Assembly: GCA_029880545.1 (NCBI GenBank)
Contig: JAOUOD010000006.1
Location: 62,001-126,000, forward strand
Origin: Gammaproteobacteria bacterium
GTDB lineage: Bacteria; Pseudomonadota; Gammaproteobacteria; Acidiferrobacterales; SZUA-150
DNA length: 64,000 nucleotides
Reading direction: 5' to 3'
In this document: positions 56,760 to 64,000 of the stretch, in pieces
Position numbering within the stretch: the first letter of the stretch is position 1
How the letters are laid out: each line of letters opens with the position of its first letter
Program-made: the position numbers and the translations under genes
The notes under the pieces: model-generated
Database searches by the model: none
The model's input: the letters and a program-made list of their open reading frames with translations, nothing else
Told to the model about the DNA's origin: nothing

Positions 56760-59258
56760 CTAGTCAAGCGTTCGCGCGACTTCGACCTTCTCAAATACTT
56801 CGATCTGGTCACCCACCTTGACGTCATTGTAATTCTTGACGCCAATACCGCACTCTGTACCCGCCTTGACTTCGCCAACGTCATCCTTGAATCGACGCAG
56901 GGATTCAAGCTCACCCTCAAATATCACGACATTATCGCGCAATACGCGAATCGGCAGGTTACGCTTGACGTAGCCTTCAATTACAAAGCAGCCGGCAATG
57001 GCGCCGAGCTTCGGCGAGCGGAACACGTCGCGTACCTCGGCCAGGCCAACAATCTGCTCCTTGATTTCGGGTGACAACATGCCGCCAATGGCCGCTTTCA
57101 CTTCATTCACCGCGTCATAGATAACGCTGTAATAGTGAAGATCAACATCATGCGTTTCAACCAGGCGGCGCGCACCGGCATCAGCGCGAACATTGAAGCC
57201 GATCAGGATTGCGCCAGAGGCGACCGCAAGGTTTACGTCAGACTCATTGATACCGCCGACCATGCCGTGAACCACTTTCACGCGAACTTCATCGCTTGAC
57301 AGTTTTTCCAGTGAATCAGTCAGTGCCTCGACGGAGCCCTGTACATCGGCCTTGATAACCAGGTTCAGTGTCTGCACTTCGCCTTCAGTCATCTGGTTAA
57401 ACATATTGGAAAGCTTGGCCGCCTGCTGGCGCGCAAGCTGAACATCCTTGAACTGGCCCTGGCGGTACAGCGCGATTTCGCGAGCCTTGCGCTCACTCTG
57501 GACGACAGTCACCTCCTCGCCGGCATTGGGCACACCTGACAAGCCCTGGATCTCGACAGGGATGGAAGGGCCAGCCGTCGCCACCGGCCTGCCGGCTTCG
57601 TCCAGCATGGCACGAACACGGCCATACTCACGACCGGCAAGAAGAATGTCGCCCTTCTTCAGCGTGCCCTGCTGTACAAGGATAGTAGCGACGGGTCCAC
57701 GACCCTTGTCGAGCCTGGCTTCAACCACGATACCCGTTGCCCGGCCCTCGTCAGGCGCCTTCAATTCCAGCACCTCGGCCTGCAACAACACCGCATCCAG
57801 CAAGGCGTCAATACCTTCACCGGTCTTTGCAGATACATGAATAAACTGTTCGTTACCACCCCAGTCTTCAGGAATGACTTCCTGGCCCACCAGTTCCTGT
57901 CTGACGCGGTCAGGCTCAGCTTCCGGCTTGTCGATCTTGTTAATGGCAACAACAATAGGTACTTCGGCATTGCGCGCGTGGTGAATGGCTTCAATAGTTT
58001 GCGGTTTGACGCCATCATCGGCGGCTACCACCAGAATAACCAGGTCGGTGGCCTTGGCTCCGCGTGCACGCATGGCGGTAAATGCTTCGTGGCCCGGCGT
58101 ATCCAGGAACGTCACAACGCCACGATCGGTTTCAACATGGTAGGCGCCTATATGCTGGGTGATACCCCCGGCTTCGCCACTGGCGACGCGGGTTTCCCGG
58201 ATAAAATCCAGCAATGATGTCTTGCCGTGATCAACATGGCCCATCACAGTTACCACGGGAGGACGTGGCCTGCCTTCGAGACCTTGCTCTTCCGCCTCCA
58301 GCAGAGCTTCAGGATTGTCCGGCTTCGCGGCCAGCACCTTGTGACCCATCTCTTCAACCACGATTGATGCAGTTTCACGATCCAGTATCTGGTTAATGGT
58401 GACCATGCTGCCCATGGTCATCATTATTTTGATTACTTCAGCTGCCTTGACCGACATTCTCTGGGCAAGCTCGCCCACGGAAATGGTTTCAGGAATAATG
58501 ACTTCTCGAATTACGGGAGCAGTAGGCTTTTCAAAACCGTGTTTTTCGGAAAGCTGGGTCACTACCTTGGCGCCCCTGCCGGCAGATCTGGTCTTGCCAG
58601 GTTTGCCCCTATTCTTGCTGCCGCTCTTGAGGCTAAGCTCTTTACGCTCTGCTTCGCGCTCGGCCTTGGTCCGGAATTCTTCGCGATCGCGCGAAGGTTT
58701 TTTGCGGCCAGCCTTTTTCTCTGCTGCTTCTTCCTCTTTGGTCTCTGAGGTCTTGACCTCTTCGTCCTGCTTCTCCTTAACCGGCGCTGTTTCGTCGGCA
58801 GTGGTCGGCACTTCTTCAGCCTGGGCCTTGGCTTCTTCTTCAGCCTGGGCCTTGGCTTCTTCTTCAGCCTTGCGACGCGCTTCTTCTTCAGCCTGGGCCT
58901 TGGCTTCTTCTTCAGCCTTGCGACGCGCTTCTTCTTCAGCGCGCTGCTGTTCGATCTCGCTGCGCTTTACAAATGTACGCTTCTTGCGCACCGCCACCTT
59001 GACCGTCCGGGTCGCACCACGCACATTTTGCGTGACTTCACTGGTCGTCTTCCGCTTCAGCGTGATTCGTTTGCCTGAGCCCGGCGCTTCGGCATCACCG
59101 CCGCCACGCAAATAGGCCAGCAATGACATTTTCTCGTCATCACTGAGCGTGTCACTGGCACGGGACTTTTCGATACCGGCAGCCTTTAACTGGCCTAGCA
59201 GTTTCTCGACTTCGATGCCAATCTGTTCGGCAAGACCTTGTACTGTAGTTTCAGACAT
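56760..59258 (-). CDS. infB: Translation initiation factor IF-2
   Basis: An 832-residue GTPase that brings initiator tRNA to the ribosome. N-terminal part: an IF2N-type domain ([20 protein letters not shown]), then a long charged region of [10 protein letters not shown] repeats (about residues 105-155), then a second IF2N. The GTPase core has [14 protein letters not shown] (G1), DTPGHEAF (G3) and NKIDKPEA (G4), and domains II-IV follow. The repeat region corresponds to a DNA tandem repeat (58811-58930). Neighbours nusA and rbfA give the standard cluster. Confidence 0.97.
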   Translation of the reverse strand: MSETTVQGLAEQIGIEVEKLLGQLKAAGIEKSRASDTLSDDEKMSLLAYLRGGGDAEAPGSGKRITLKRKTTSEVTQNVRGATRTVKVAVRKKRTFVKRSEIEQQRAEEEARRKAEEEAKAQAEEEARRKAEEEAKAQAEEEAKAQAEEVPTTADETAPVKEKQDEEVKTSETKEEEAAEKKAGRKKPSRDREEFRTKAEREAERKELSLKSGSKNRGKPGKTRSAGRGAKVVTQLSEKHGFEKPTAPVIREVIIPETISVGELAQRMSVKAAEVIKIMMTMGSMVTINQILDRETASIVVEEMGHKVLAAKPDNPEALLEAEEQGLEGRPRPPVVTVMGHVDHGKTSLLDFIRETRVASGEAGGITQHIGAYHVETDRGVVTFLDTPGHEAFTAMRARGAKATDLVILVVAADDGVKPQTIEAIHHARNAEVPIVVAINKIDKPEAEPDRVRQELVGQEVIPEDWGGNEQFIHVSAKTGEGIDALLDAVLLQAEVLELKAPDEGRATGIVVEARLDKGRGPVATILVQQGTLKKGDILLAGREYGRVRAMLDEAGRPVATAGPSIPVEIQGLSGVPNAGEEVTVVQSERKAREIALYRQGQFKDVQLARQQAAKLSNMFNQMTEGEVQTLNLVIKADVQGSVEALTDSLEKLSSDEVRVKVVHGMVGGINESDVNLAVASGAILIGFNVRADAGARRLVETHDVDLHYYSVIYDAVNEVKAAIGGMLSPEIKEQIVGLAEVRDVFRSPKLGAIAGCFVIEGYVKRNLPIRVLRDNVVIFEGELESLRRFKDDVGEVKAGTECGIGVKNYNDVKVGDQIEVFEKVEVARTLD
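58811..58930 (-). repeat. Five 24-bp tandem repeats inside infB
   Basis: Five consecutive 24-base units, each starting CTTCTTCAGC on the plus strand, in two versions: CTGGGCCTTGGCTT (three copies) and CTTGCGACGCGCTT (two). They encode alternating AKAQAEEE- and ARRKAEEE-type octads in the linker of IF-2. The order is A-A-B-A-B along the plus strand. Copy number may vary between strains. Confidence 0.9.
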
Positions 59259-59342
59259 AAACTTCGCGATTTCTCAACAACCTGTAGCAGTAACTCGTAT
59301 AAACCCGTATTTTCAATCTCAAACCCTGTTCGCTTTTCCTGG

Positions 59343-60833
59343 CTACTCTTCGTCAAACCAGGGCTTGCGAGCAGTCATGATCAGGGTTGTCGCCTTTTCT
59401 TCATCCACACCTTCGATTCCAAGCTCAATCAGCTCATCAACCGCCTGCTCGGCCAGGTCTTCCATGCTCTTGATGCCTTTATTGGCCAACATGCGCGCAA
59501 GCGTCTCGTCCATGCCTTCCATGCCGAGCAGGTCCTCTGTCGGTTCCGCCATGCCAAGTTGTTCTTCCATGACAATAGCCTTGGTCAGCAATACATCGCG
59601 GGCACGATTGCGCAACTCCTCGACCAGTTCTTCGTCAAAACCTTCGATTTCCATGATTTCCTGCTTGGGCACGTAGGCCACTTCTTCAAGATTGGTAAAC
59701 CCTTCCTGAACCAGGATACCGGCAATCTCTTCGTCCACATCGAGGTCCTTGACGAACTGTTGCACCAGTTCCTCGGACTCCTTCATGGTTTTTTCTTCCG
59801 AGACTTCCGCGGTCATGATGTTGATTTCCCAGCCGGTAAGCTCACTGGCAAGGCGTACATTCTGGCCGCCGCGGCCTATAGCCAACGACAGCTGTGACTC
59901 GTCAACAATCACATCCATACTCTTGGCGTCTTCATCCACGACAATGGATTCGACCTCTGCCGGCGCAAGAGAGCTGATAACAAACTGCGCCGGATCGCCG
60001 GCCCAGAGAATAATGTCGACACGCTCACCGGCAAGCTCGTTGGAGACACTTTGGACCCGTGACCCGCGCATGCCCACGCAGGCGCCAATAGGATCAATTC
60101 GGGCATCTGATGTGCTCACCGCAATCTTGGCCCGTACGCCGGGATCACGAGCAGCACTATGAATCGTAATCAGGCCCTCCCCGGCTTCAGGAACCTCAAG
60201 CTTGAACAACTCAATCAGCAATTCGGGAGCAACCCGGCTCAAAAACAGCTGTGGTCCACGCGGTACCGGACGCACATCGGCCAGGTAGGCGCGAATCCGG
60301 TCGCCCGGACGCAGGCTTTCGCGAGGTATCATGGCTGAACGTTGCAAAACCGCTTCTGTTGAGCCAATTTCAATAATGGCATCACCGCGCTCCATGCGCT
60401 TGACCAGGCCGGTAACCATTTCGCCCTTGCGATCAGCGAACTCTTCAACGATGCGGCTACGCTCAGCTTCACGCACTTTCTGCATGATTACCTGCTTGGC
60501 CGCCTGCGCCGCAATGCGGCCAAATTCCACGGGCTCAAGCGGATCTTCTACAGTTCCACCAACTTCGGCTTCCGGCACCACTTTCCTGGCATCACTTACA
60601 AAAATCTGGCGATCCGGGAACTCCAGTTCAGCATCATCTTCGATAACTTCCCAGATGCGAACGGTGTCATAAGCACCGGTATTACGATCAATCGTTACCC
60701 GGGCATCAATATCACCTTCATGTTTCTTGCGCGTTGCTGTTGCCAACGCCGCTTCAATGGCCTGGAAAATAATTTCCTTTTCCACGCCTTTTTCCCGGGA
60801 CACTGCATCAACGATCAACAGGATCTCATCCAC
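59343..60833 (-). CDS. nusA: Transcription termination/antitermination factor NusA
   Basis: A 496-residue RNA polymerase-binding protein. It has an N-terminal RNAP-binding domain, an S1 domain (EMVTGLVKRMERGDAIIEIG), two KH domains (CVGMRGSRVQSVSNELAGERVDIILW; LAIGRGGQNVRLASELTGWEI), and two C-terminal acidic helix-hairpin-helix repeats (from about residue 365), as in E. coli. It controls pausing, termination and antitermination. It lies between rimP (23-base gap) and infB. Confidence 0.97.
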   Translation of the reverse strand: MDEILLIVDAVSREKGVEKEIIFQAIEAALATATRKKHEGDIDARVTIDRNTGAYDTVRIWEVIEDDAELEFPDRQIFVSDARKVVPEAEVGGTVEDPLEPVEFGRIAAQAAKQVIMQKVREAERSRIVEEFADRKGEMVTGLVKRMERGDAIIEIGSTEAVLQRSAMIPRESLRPGDRIRAYLADVRPVPRGPQLFLSRVAPELLIELFKLEVPEAGEGLITIHSAARDPGVRAKIAVSTSDARIDPIGACVGMRGSRVQSVSNELAGERVDIILWAGDPAQFVISSLAPAEVESIVVDEDAKSMDVIVDESQLSLAIGRGGQNVRLASELTGWEINIMTAEVSEEKTMKESEELVQQFVKDLDVDEEIAGILVQEGFTNLEEVAYVPKQEIMEIEGFDEELVEELRNRARDVLLTKAIVMEEQLGMAEPTEDLLGMEGMDETLARMLANKGIKSMEDLAEQAVDELIELGIEGVDEEKATTLIMTARKPWFDEE

Positions 60834-60856
60834 CGCTGTTTTCCTCTAAAACGATC

Positions 60857-61312
60857 CTAAAACTTGGGTACCAGTCTGGCCCGCTCCATGTCTGAATATT
60901 TCAGCTCATGGGTCGAACCGCCACTATCAATCACGACCCGGTTCTCATCTGCAGAAACCAGCTCGCCTTTGAATTTGCGCCTGCCATCAATGGCTTGATA
61001 CAACCTTACCTTCACGGTTTCGCCAATACGCTGAATAAAGTCAGATGGCTTGACCAGTGGCCTATCCAGTCCTGGAGACGACACTTCCAGCGTATAACGA
61101 CCGGCAATCGGGTCTTCAACATCCAGCACCGCACTGACTTGGCGACTGACATCTGCACAGTCATCCACGTTGACGCCTTCCTCGCTGTCAATATACAGCC
61201 TCAACAGGGTCTGGTTACCACCGCCCGCCAGCTCGATTTCCACCAATTCAAACCCCAGTGCTGACACACTGGGCTCCAGTATGCGGAAAAGTTTTTCTAA
61301 CTGCTGCGTCAC
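60857..61312 (-). CDS. rimP: Ribosome maturation factor RimP
   Basis: A 151-residue protein for 30S subunit maturation. The start is taken as GTG 61312 (reads VTQQLEKLFRILEPSVSALGFELVEIELAGG), matching the family N-terminus. A frame opening to 61447 would add 45 unrelated residues and run through a hairpin. Motifs: LRLYIDSEEGVNVDDCADVSRQ and YTLEVSSPGLDRPL. It is the first gene of the nusA-infB cluster. Confidence 0.94.
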   Translation of the reverse strand: MTQQLEKLFRILEPSVSALGFELVEIELAGGGNQTLLRLYIDSEEGVNVDDCADVSRQVSAVLDVEDPIAGRYTLEVSSPGLDRPLVKPSDFIQRIGETVKVRLYQAIDGRRKFKGELVSADENRVVIDSGGSTHELKYSDMERARLVPKF

Positions 61313-61353
61313 GATTTGCGCCCAACCTCTTGCACGGCCCCAGAAACGCAAAA

Positions 61354-61370
61354 GTGGGCCCAAAGCCCAC
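61354..61370 (-). promoter_or_regulatory. Terminator-like hairpin in the rimP leader
   Basis: A 6-bp stem (GTGGGC/GCCCAC) with a 5-base loop followed on the minus strand by TTTTG, 42 bases before the rimP start. Hairpins of this kind ahead of rimP are common in gammaproteobacteria, where they end an upstream tRNA transcript or attenuate the operon. NusA, encoded in the operon, could act on it. Confidence 0.55.
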
Positions 61371-61498
61371 TTCACATCTCTACCGATTACCAAATCAGTC
61401 GCCGAATTATAGGCATTTTTTACCAAAAAACAATGCCCTGCGATCAATTCTTCAACCCGGATTGGTGCTTTTGTCTTCCGGCCCGTTCCGGGGGGGTA

Positions 61499-61834
61499 TC
61501 AGTCACTGACTCTAAGCAGCTCAATCTCGAAAATCAGTGTTGCATTAGGCGGAATAACGCCGCCTGCCCCGGCTTCGCCATAGCCAAGATGAGGTGGAAC
61601 CGTGAGCCTGCGCTTGCCGCCGACCCTCATCCCGATCACCCCTTGGTCCCAGCCGGGAATCACATAACCTACCTGCACCGGAAACTGGAACGGCTCATTG
61701 CGACTGACGCTGGAATCAAACTCGGTACCGTCTTCAAGCCAACCGGTGTAGTGGACCCGTACAGACTGCCCTCGCCCACTCACCTGTTTCCCGTCGCCGG
61801 CAACAATATCTTCTATAATGAGCTCTGCCATCAT
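61499..61834 (-). CDS. FKBP-type peptidyl-prolyl cis-trans isomerase
   Basis: A 111-residue single-domain FKBP. It has VHYTGWLEDGTEFDSSVSRNEPFQFPVQVGYVIPGWDQGVIGM, the classic FKBP core with the substrate-pocket Tyr, Asp, Val-Ile and Trp, and LGYGEAGAGGVIPPNATLIFEIELL. No signal peptide is seen, so it is cytoplasmic. The start is ATG 61834 (or the next ATG at 61831), with GGAG before it; the opening to 61888 is less likely. Its promoter must lie near the prophage junction, only about 80 bases away. Confidence 0.93.
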   Translation of the reverse strand: MMAELIIEDIVAGDGKQVSGRGQSVRVHYTGWLEDGTEFDSSVSRNEPFQFPVQVGYVIPGWDQGVIGMRVGGKRRLTVPPHLGYGEAGAGGVIPPNATLIFEIELLRVSD

Positions 61835-61916
61835 GCCTGGCTCCAGCCTGCGAGCACTTAAAAGACAAACCCTGACTGGATTTCTCAACAGTAAGTCATT
61901 GTCTTGTAAGGAAAAT

Positions 61917-61939
61917 TGGTAGCGGGGACAGGATTTGAA
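61917..61939 (-). mobile_element. Prophage attachment site: 3' end of a tRNA gene
   Basis: Read on the minus strand, 23 bases from TTCAAATCCTGTC to CCCCGCTACCA match the T-loop, the 3' T-stem strand, the acceptor strand and the CCA end of a tRNA. The sequence just upstream (GGTATAGC) does not complete the T-stem, so the tRNA body is missing. A 3'-end fragment at the border of phage genes is the usual mark of an integrase attachment core. The intact tRNA should be at the far prophage end, outside the window. The acceptor strand would pair with AGCGGGG. Which tRNA it is remains uncertain. Confidence 0.75.
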
Positions 61940-62479
61940 GCTATACCGCCCGCCGCGCCTTATTTTATTGTCTTTAGTTTCAAGCCCTTAACTCAATAGG
62001 CCGCCGAGTTATTGTCTGTTTTTGGTCCCGATGTAGTCCCAGGATTCCAGCAACAATTACACGAAAAAGGAAAATATTCGAGATCAGAAAAAAACACCGG
62101 CCTCGTGGCGTTTGGGTAATAAAGGTAATCCCGGCCGGAGTATATATATAGTCTCTATAATAAAGTATCTTTTTATTTTCTCTATTGGTTATGTTTTGGT
62201 TGCGAGGCGTTTTTTATAACCTCTTTCATGGGTAATAAAACAAGAATATATTGTCTATACAATTCAATGATTTAGAAAAAATTACCATTACACCAACCAA
62301 TCGCAACCAGCAGACGGTTATATTTATTCTCATTAAAAACAATTACTTATTAAAATAAAGCAAGCCAAAAACCCGGATTACCAAAAAATAGCCACGACCC
62401 CAAGATTATGTTTTTCCATAATGGTTTATTATTTGTTATCAGTGGCTTACACTTTGGTCGTCTTTCTATGGGTTAAGCT
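61940..62479. other. AT-rich non-coding prophage end with short repeats
   Basis: About 540 bases without a supportable gene, clearly richer in A and T than the host DNA to the left. It holds two direct copies of GGGTAATAAA (62114-62123 and 62230-62239), a TATATATATAG tract near 62151, and TTGGTTGCGAG / TCGCAACCA inverted elements near 62204 and 62297. These could be integrase arm sites and promoter DNA for ogr. No tRNA or CRISPR is seen. Confidence 0.5.
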
Positions 62480-62758
62480 ATGAAAATAAAATGCCCTCAT
62501 TGCGAGGAGTCTTGCTTTATACGATCGAGCGACCAACTATCGCCGACGGTCCGCGAGCTTAAGTTAATCTGCTCTAATCCTCATTGCGGGCACACCATGA
62601 AGGCGAATATCGTTATTACCTACACACTCTCGCCGCCCCTTTATCCGAACCCTCTTGTTAATCTTCCGCAATCAAAAACGCAGCTCGCCGGCGCAACGCA
62701 AACTCGCAACCAATCGCACAAAAAAACAAACCAGCAAGACGCAGACAAAAGCCTATAA
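62480..62758 (+). CDS. Ogr/Delta-type zinc-finger late-gene activator
   Basis: A 92-residue protein whose first 50 residues fit the Ogr/Delta family of P2-like phages: MKIKCPHCEESCFIRSSDQLSPTVRELKLICSNPHCGHTMKA, with a Cys-x2-Cys and Cys-x4-Cys zinc site. In P2 such proteins switch on late promoters through RNA polymerase alpha. The C-terminal part (from about residue 52) is rich in Asn, Gln and Lys and has no clear match. It lies between the attachment site and the cos-like element, facing the portal gene. Confidence 0.85.
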   Translation: MKIKCPHCEESCFIRSSDQLSPTVRELKLICSNPHCGHTMKANIVITYTLSPPLYPNPLVNLPQSKTQLAGATQTRNQSHKKTNQQDADKSL

Positions 62759-62814
62759 ATAAAGGGATCTCCGCGCCCCGCATACATGCAAACAAACAAC
62801 ACAAAACCAACGCA

Positions 62815-62840
62815 GGCGGGGCGGGGGGCGAACTGCGCGC
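62815..62840 (+). other. cos-like site resembling the P2 cohesive end
   Basis: GGCGGGGCGGGG followed after five bases by AACTGCGCGC. Compared by memory with the P2 left end (GGCGAGGCGGGGAAAGCAC then TGCGCGC), about 21 of 26 positions agree, without gaps. It lies on the same side of, and at a similar distance from, the converging portal gene (gpQ) as in P2. This is where terminase would cut. The P2 sequence was recalled, so an alignment is needed. Confidence 0.65.
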
Positions 62841-62874
62841 GCCGGATCCGGATAACCTGCGGCGAGGATCCGGC
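62841..62874. repeat. Inverted repeat beside the cos-like site
   Basis: GCCGGATCC and GGATCCGGC form a perfect 9-bp inverted repeat with a 16-base spacer, starting directly after the cos-like core. It may be a terminase-binding element or a transcript hairpin. Confidence 0.6.
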
Positions 62875-62907
62875 CGATAGATCCTGGAGCCTTCCGGTCG
62901 CGCGAAC

Positions 62908-62931
62908 AAAAAAAGCCCGGCATTGCCGGGC
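62908..62931 (-). terminator. Intrinsic terminator after the portal gene
   Basis: A 7-bp stem (GCCCGGC/GCCGGGC) with a 3-base loop, followed on the minus strand by seven T. It lies 35 bases after the portal stop, ahead of the cos-like site. P2 has a similar terminator between Q and cos. Confidence 0.9.
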
Positions 62932-62965
62932 GATAGTGACAAACAACAAACAATAAACAAGACGG

Positions 62966-64000
62966 CTAGTCGACCTCGATTTTTATTTTCTGGCCTGTAC
63001 CGGGAACCGATATCTCGTAAGGCCCGAAGCTAATAACCTCCTCGCCAGCCCAGGCGTTAAAGTCTTTCATTCTCTCCTGCAATGGCAACAACTCATTACG
63101 CGCGAACACACGCGCCGCCTTTTCGATATCGCCAAAGCCGCCGGCGTTATTCGGAACGATCCCCATTAACTGAGGCGGGACGCGATGCGCGGCGAGCACG
63201 TCGTCGCGCGATACGTTTTTGATATTAAAAAATTCGTCTTTAGCCTGAACCTCGGCGATTGGGATTATTTGAATCCCGTCTTTTTTCCCGTTCGGCGAAT
63301 ACATGAACAGATTGCGAAAATTGCCCGGCCCTTTGGCCTCTTTCAACGCTGCGCGGATATTGTCGACGTCTTTAATGTCTTGCGCCGGATCTGTCATATA
63401 GAAAACAAAACCGGCGTGGCTGCCGTTTAAATAATATTTTCGGCGAAACAAGGTCGCGGCCTCGTTAAGCCATGCGCTTTGTAAGCCCGACAAATAATCC
63501 GGCGCGCCGTAAATATCCTGATTAATGTCCGGCTCAATCAAGTGATAGATTGACCCCGATTTAAAGGGATAACTATCGTAATAATTCGGGATGTATAAAT
63601 ATTCGCCATTTTTGCCGGCGCGGACGAACTTCGACAACGGCGACTCGTATCGCAACACGCCACCGAGCGCGTTTTCGATTTTCTCGAGATAACTATTGCC
63701 GAAAACAATTTGCTCTAATGCGAACCGCTCGAACTGTTGGCGACTTAGTTTTTTGTGAGGGATAAATGCGCTCGAGATAATGTTGCGCTTTACCTGGATC
63801 GCGCTCGAGTGGTGAGGGTTTGCCCTGTAACTTTTCGCGAGCGACGCCACATTAAACGGCGGCTCGTAGTATCTGCCATTCCAGGACGACTCGAAGTATC
63901 CCATAAGGTCGCGCGCCTCCATAACCGGAGTCGGATCGCCAAACGTAAAAACCTCAACCGCGCCCGAGCCTGTTGCTTTGGCATTGTTTTTTTGTGTCTT
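62966..64000 (-). CDS. P2 gpQ-type phage portal protein (5' end outside window)
   Basis: At least 344 residues of a PBSX/P2 gpQ-family portal, the dodecameric ring through which DNA enters the capsid. Matches to P2 Q from memory: NGRYYEPPFNVASLAKSYRA, HHSSAIQVKRNI, FGNSYLEK, LIEPDINQDIYGAPDYLSGL, NEAATLFRRKYYLNGSHAGF, NIKNVSRDDVLAAHRVPPQLMG and GDIEKAARVFARNELLPLQ. The frame stays open to the window edge, and the extra part (EVFTFGDPTPV) matches the P2 protein N-terminus. So the ATG at 63922 is internal and only a few residues are missing. It is transcribed toward the cos-like site. Confidence 0.93.
   Translation of the reverse strand, partial: KTQKNNAKATGSGAVEVFTFGDPTPVMEARDLMGYFESSWNGRYYEPPFNVASLAKSYRANPHHSSAIQVKRNIISSAFIPHKKLSRQQFERFALEQIVFGNSYLEKIENALGGVLRYESPLSKFVRAGKNGEYLYIPNYYDSYPFKSGSIYHLIEPDINQDIYGAPDYLSGLQSAWLNEAATLFRRKYYLNGSHAGFVFYMTDPAQDIKDVDNIRAALKEAKGPGNFRNLFMYSPNGKKDGIQIIPIAEVQAKDEFFNIKNVSRDDVLAAHRVPPQLMGIVPNNAGGFGDIEKAARVFARNELLPLQERMKDFNAWAGEEVISFGPYEISVPGTGQKIKIEVD

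Noticed and set aside
58811-58930. Regular repeats that could suggest a CRISPR array
   Set aside because: Units are contiguous with no spacers and lie in frame within infB.
58396-59115. Plus-strand Ser/Ala-rich open frame antisense to infB
   Set aside because: Its low-complexity repeats are the complement of the IF-2 linker repeats.
61917-61945. Complete tRNA gene at the prophage border
   Set aside because: Only the 3' 23 bases fit; the T-stem 5' strand and all other arms are absent.
62641-62960. Three overlapping minus-strand open frames (66-102 codons) over the ogr end and cos-like site
   Set aside because: They are Arg/Cys/Pro-rich frames created by GC-rich DNA, overlap the portal terminator, and have no family match.

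Overview
This window is a gammaproteobacterial chromosome segment that runs into the edge of a P2-like prophage at its right end. The species cannot be named from the sequence. From about 10.4 to 34 kb the gene order (ihfB, rpsA, cmk, aroA/tyrA, hisC, pheA, serC, gyrA, mtnA, mtaD, ubiG, a mupP/gph-type phosphatase, yciK) matches, from memory, the Pseudomonas aeruginosa block PA3161-PA3173. The order pnp-rpsO-truB-rbfA-infB-nusA-rimP is also typical of the class. Genes are tightly packed, many with 1- or 4-base stop/start overlaps. The hpnCDE squalene genes and unfused tyrA and aroA set it apart from Pseudomonas.

Layout. 1-1.6 kb: end of a CsiV-like gene, then methylthioinosine phosphorylase and a hypoxanthine phosphoribosyltransferase. 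1.7-7.6 kb: surface-sugar genes (WbpM/PglF-like dehydratase, WecA/WbpL-like initiating transferase, UDP-glucuronate-type epimerase, hldD, heptose kinase). 7.8-12.4 kb: comEA, pyrF, lapB, lapA, ihfB, rpsA. 12.5-22.5 kb: cmk, the aromatic/histidine/serine genes aroA, tyrA, hisC, pheA, serA, serC, then gyrA. 22.8-28.2 kb: mtnA, two tandem HAMP membrane proteins, mtaD, ubiG, mupP/gph. 28.2-34.3 kb: rmuC, a receiver protein with a degenerate GGDEF domain, hpnC-hpnD-hpnE, and a YciK-like protein that lacks two catalytic residues. 34.3-39.5 kb: a TetR / TolC-like / RND efflux operon with no membrane fusion protein. 39.6-48.1 kb: rsd/algQ, ffh, a metallo-beta-lactamase-fold phosphodiesterase, ccsA/ypjD, a CNNM/CorC-type transporter, tsaB, a cupin and three uncharacterised proteins. 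48.3-52.7 kb: acs, a YheT hydrolase, a DUF3565 protein, a ferric-reductase-like membrane protein and a YbaN protein. 52.9-61.9 kb: the pnp-to-rimP translation/RNA cluster and an FKBP-type prolyl isomerase.

The prophage edge begins at 61917 with a 23-base copy of a tRNA 3' end on the minus strand. After it come about 540 bases of AT-rich non-coding DNA, an Ogr/Delta zinc-finger activator gene, a cos-like element resembling the P2 cohesive end, a terminator, and a P2 gpQ-type portal gene that runs off the window. The rest of the phage and the intact tRNA should lie to the right.

Functional links. MtaD (MTA to MTI), MTI phosphorylase, Hpt and MtnA together form a complete front end of methylthioadenosine salvage by the deaminating route. 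LapA/LapB, HldD and the heptose kinase concern lipopolysaccharide. HpnCDE convert farnesyl diphosphate to squalene, but no squalene-hopene cyclase is seen here. The most unusual points are the YciK active-site loss, the degenerate GGDEF protein upstream of hpnC, the tandem HAMP proteins, the RND operon without an adaptor, a possible small RNA upstream of the CNNM gene, and the att-ogr-cos-portal arrangement of the prophage end.
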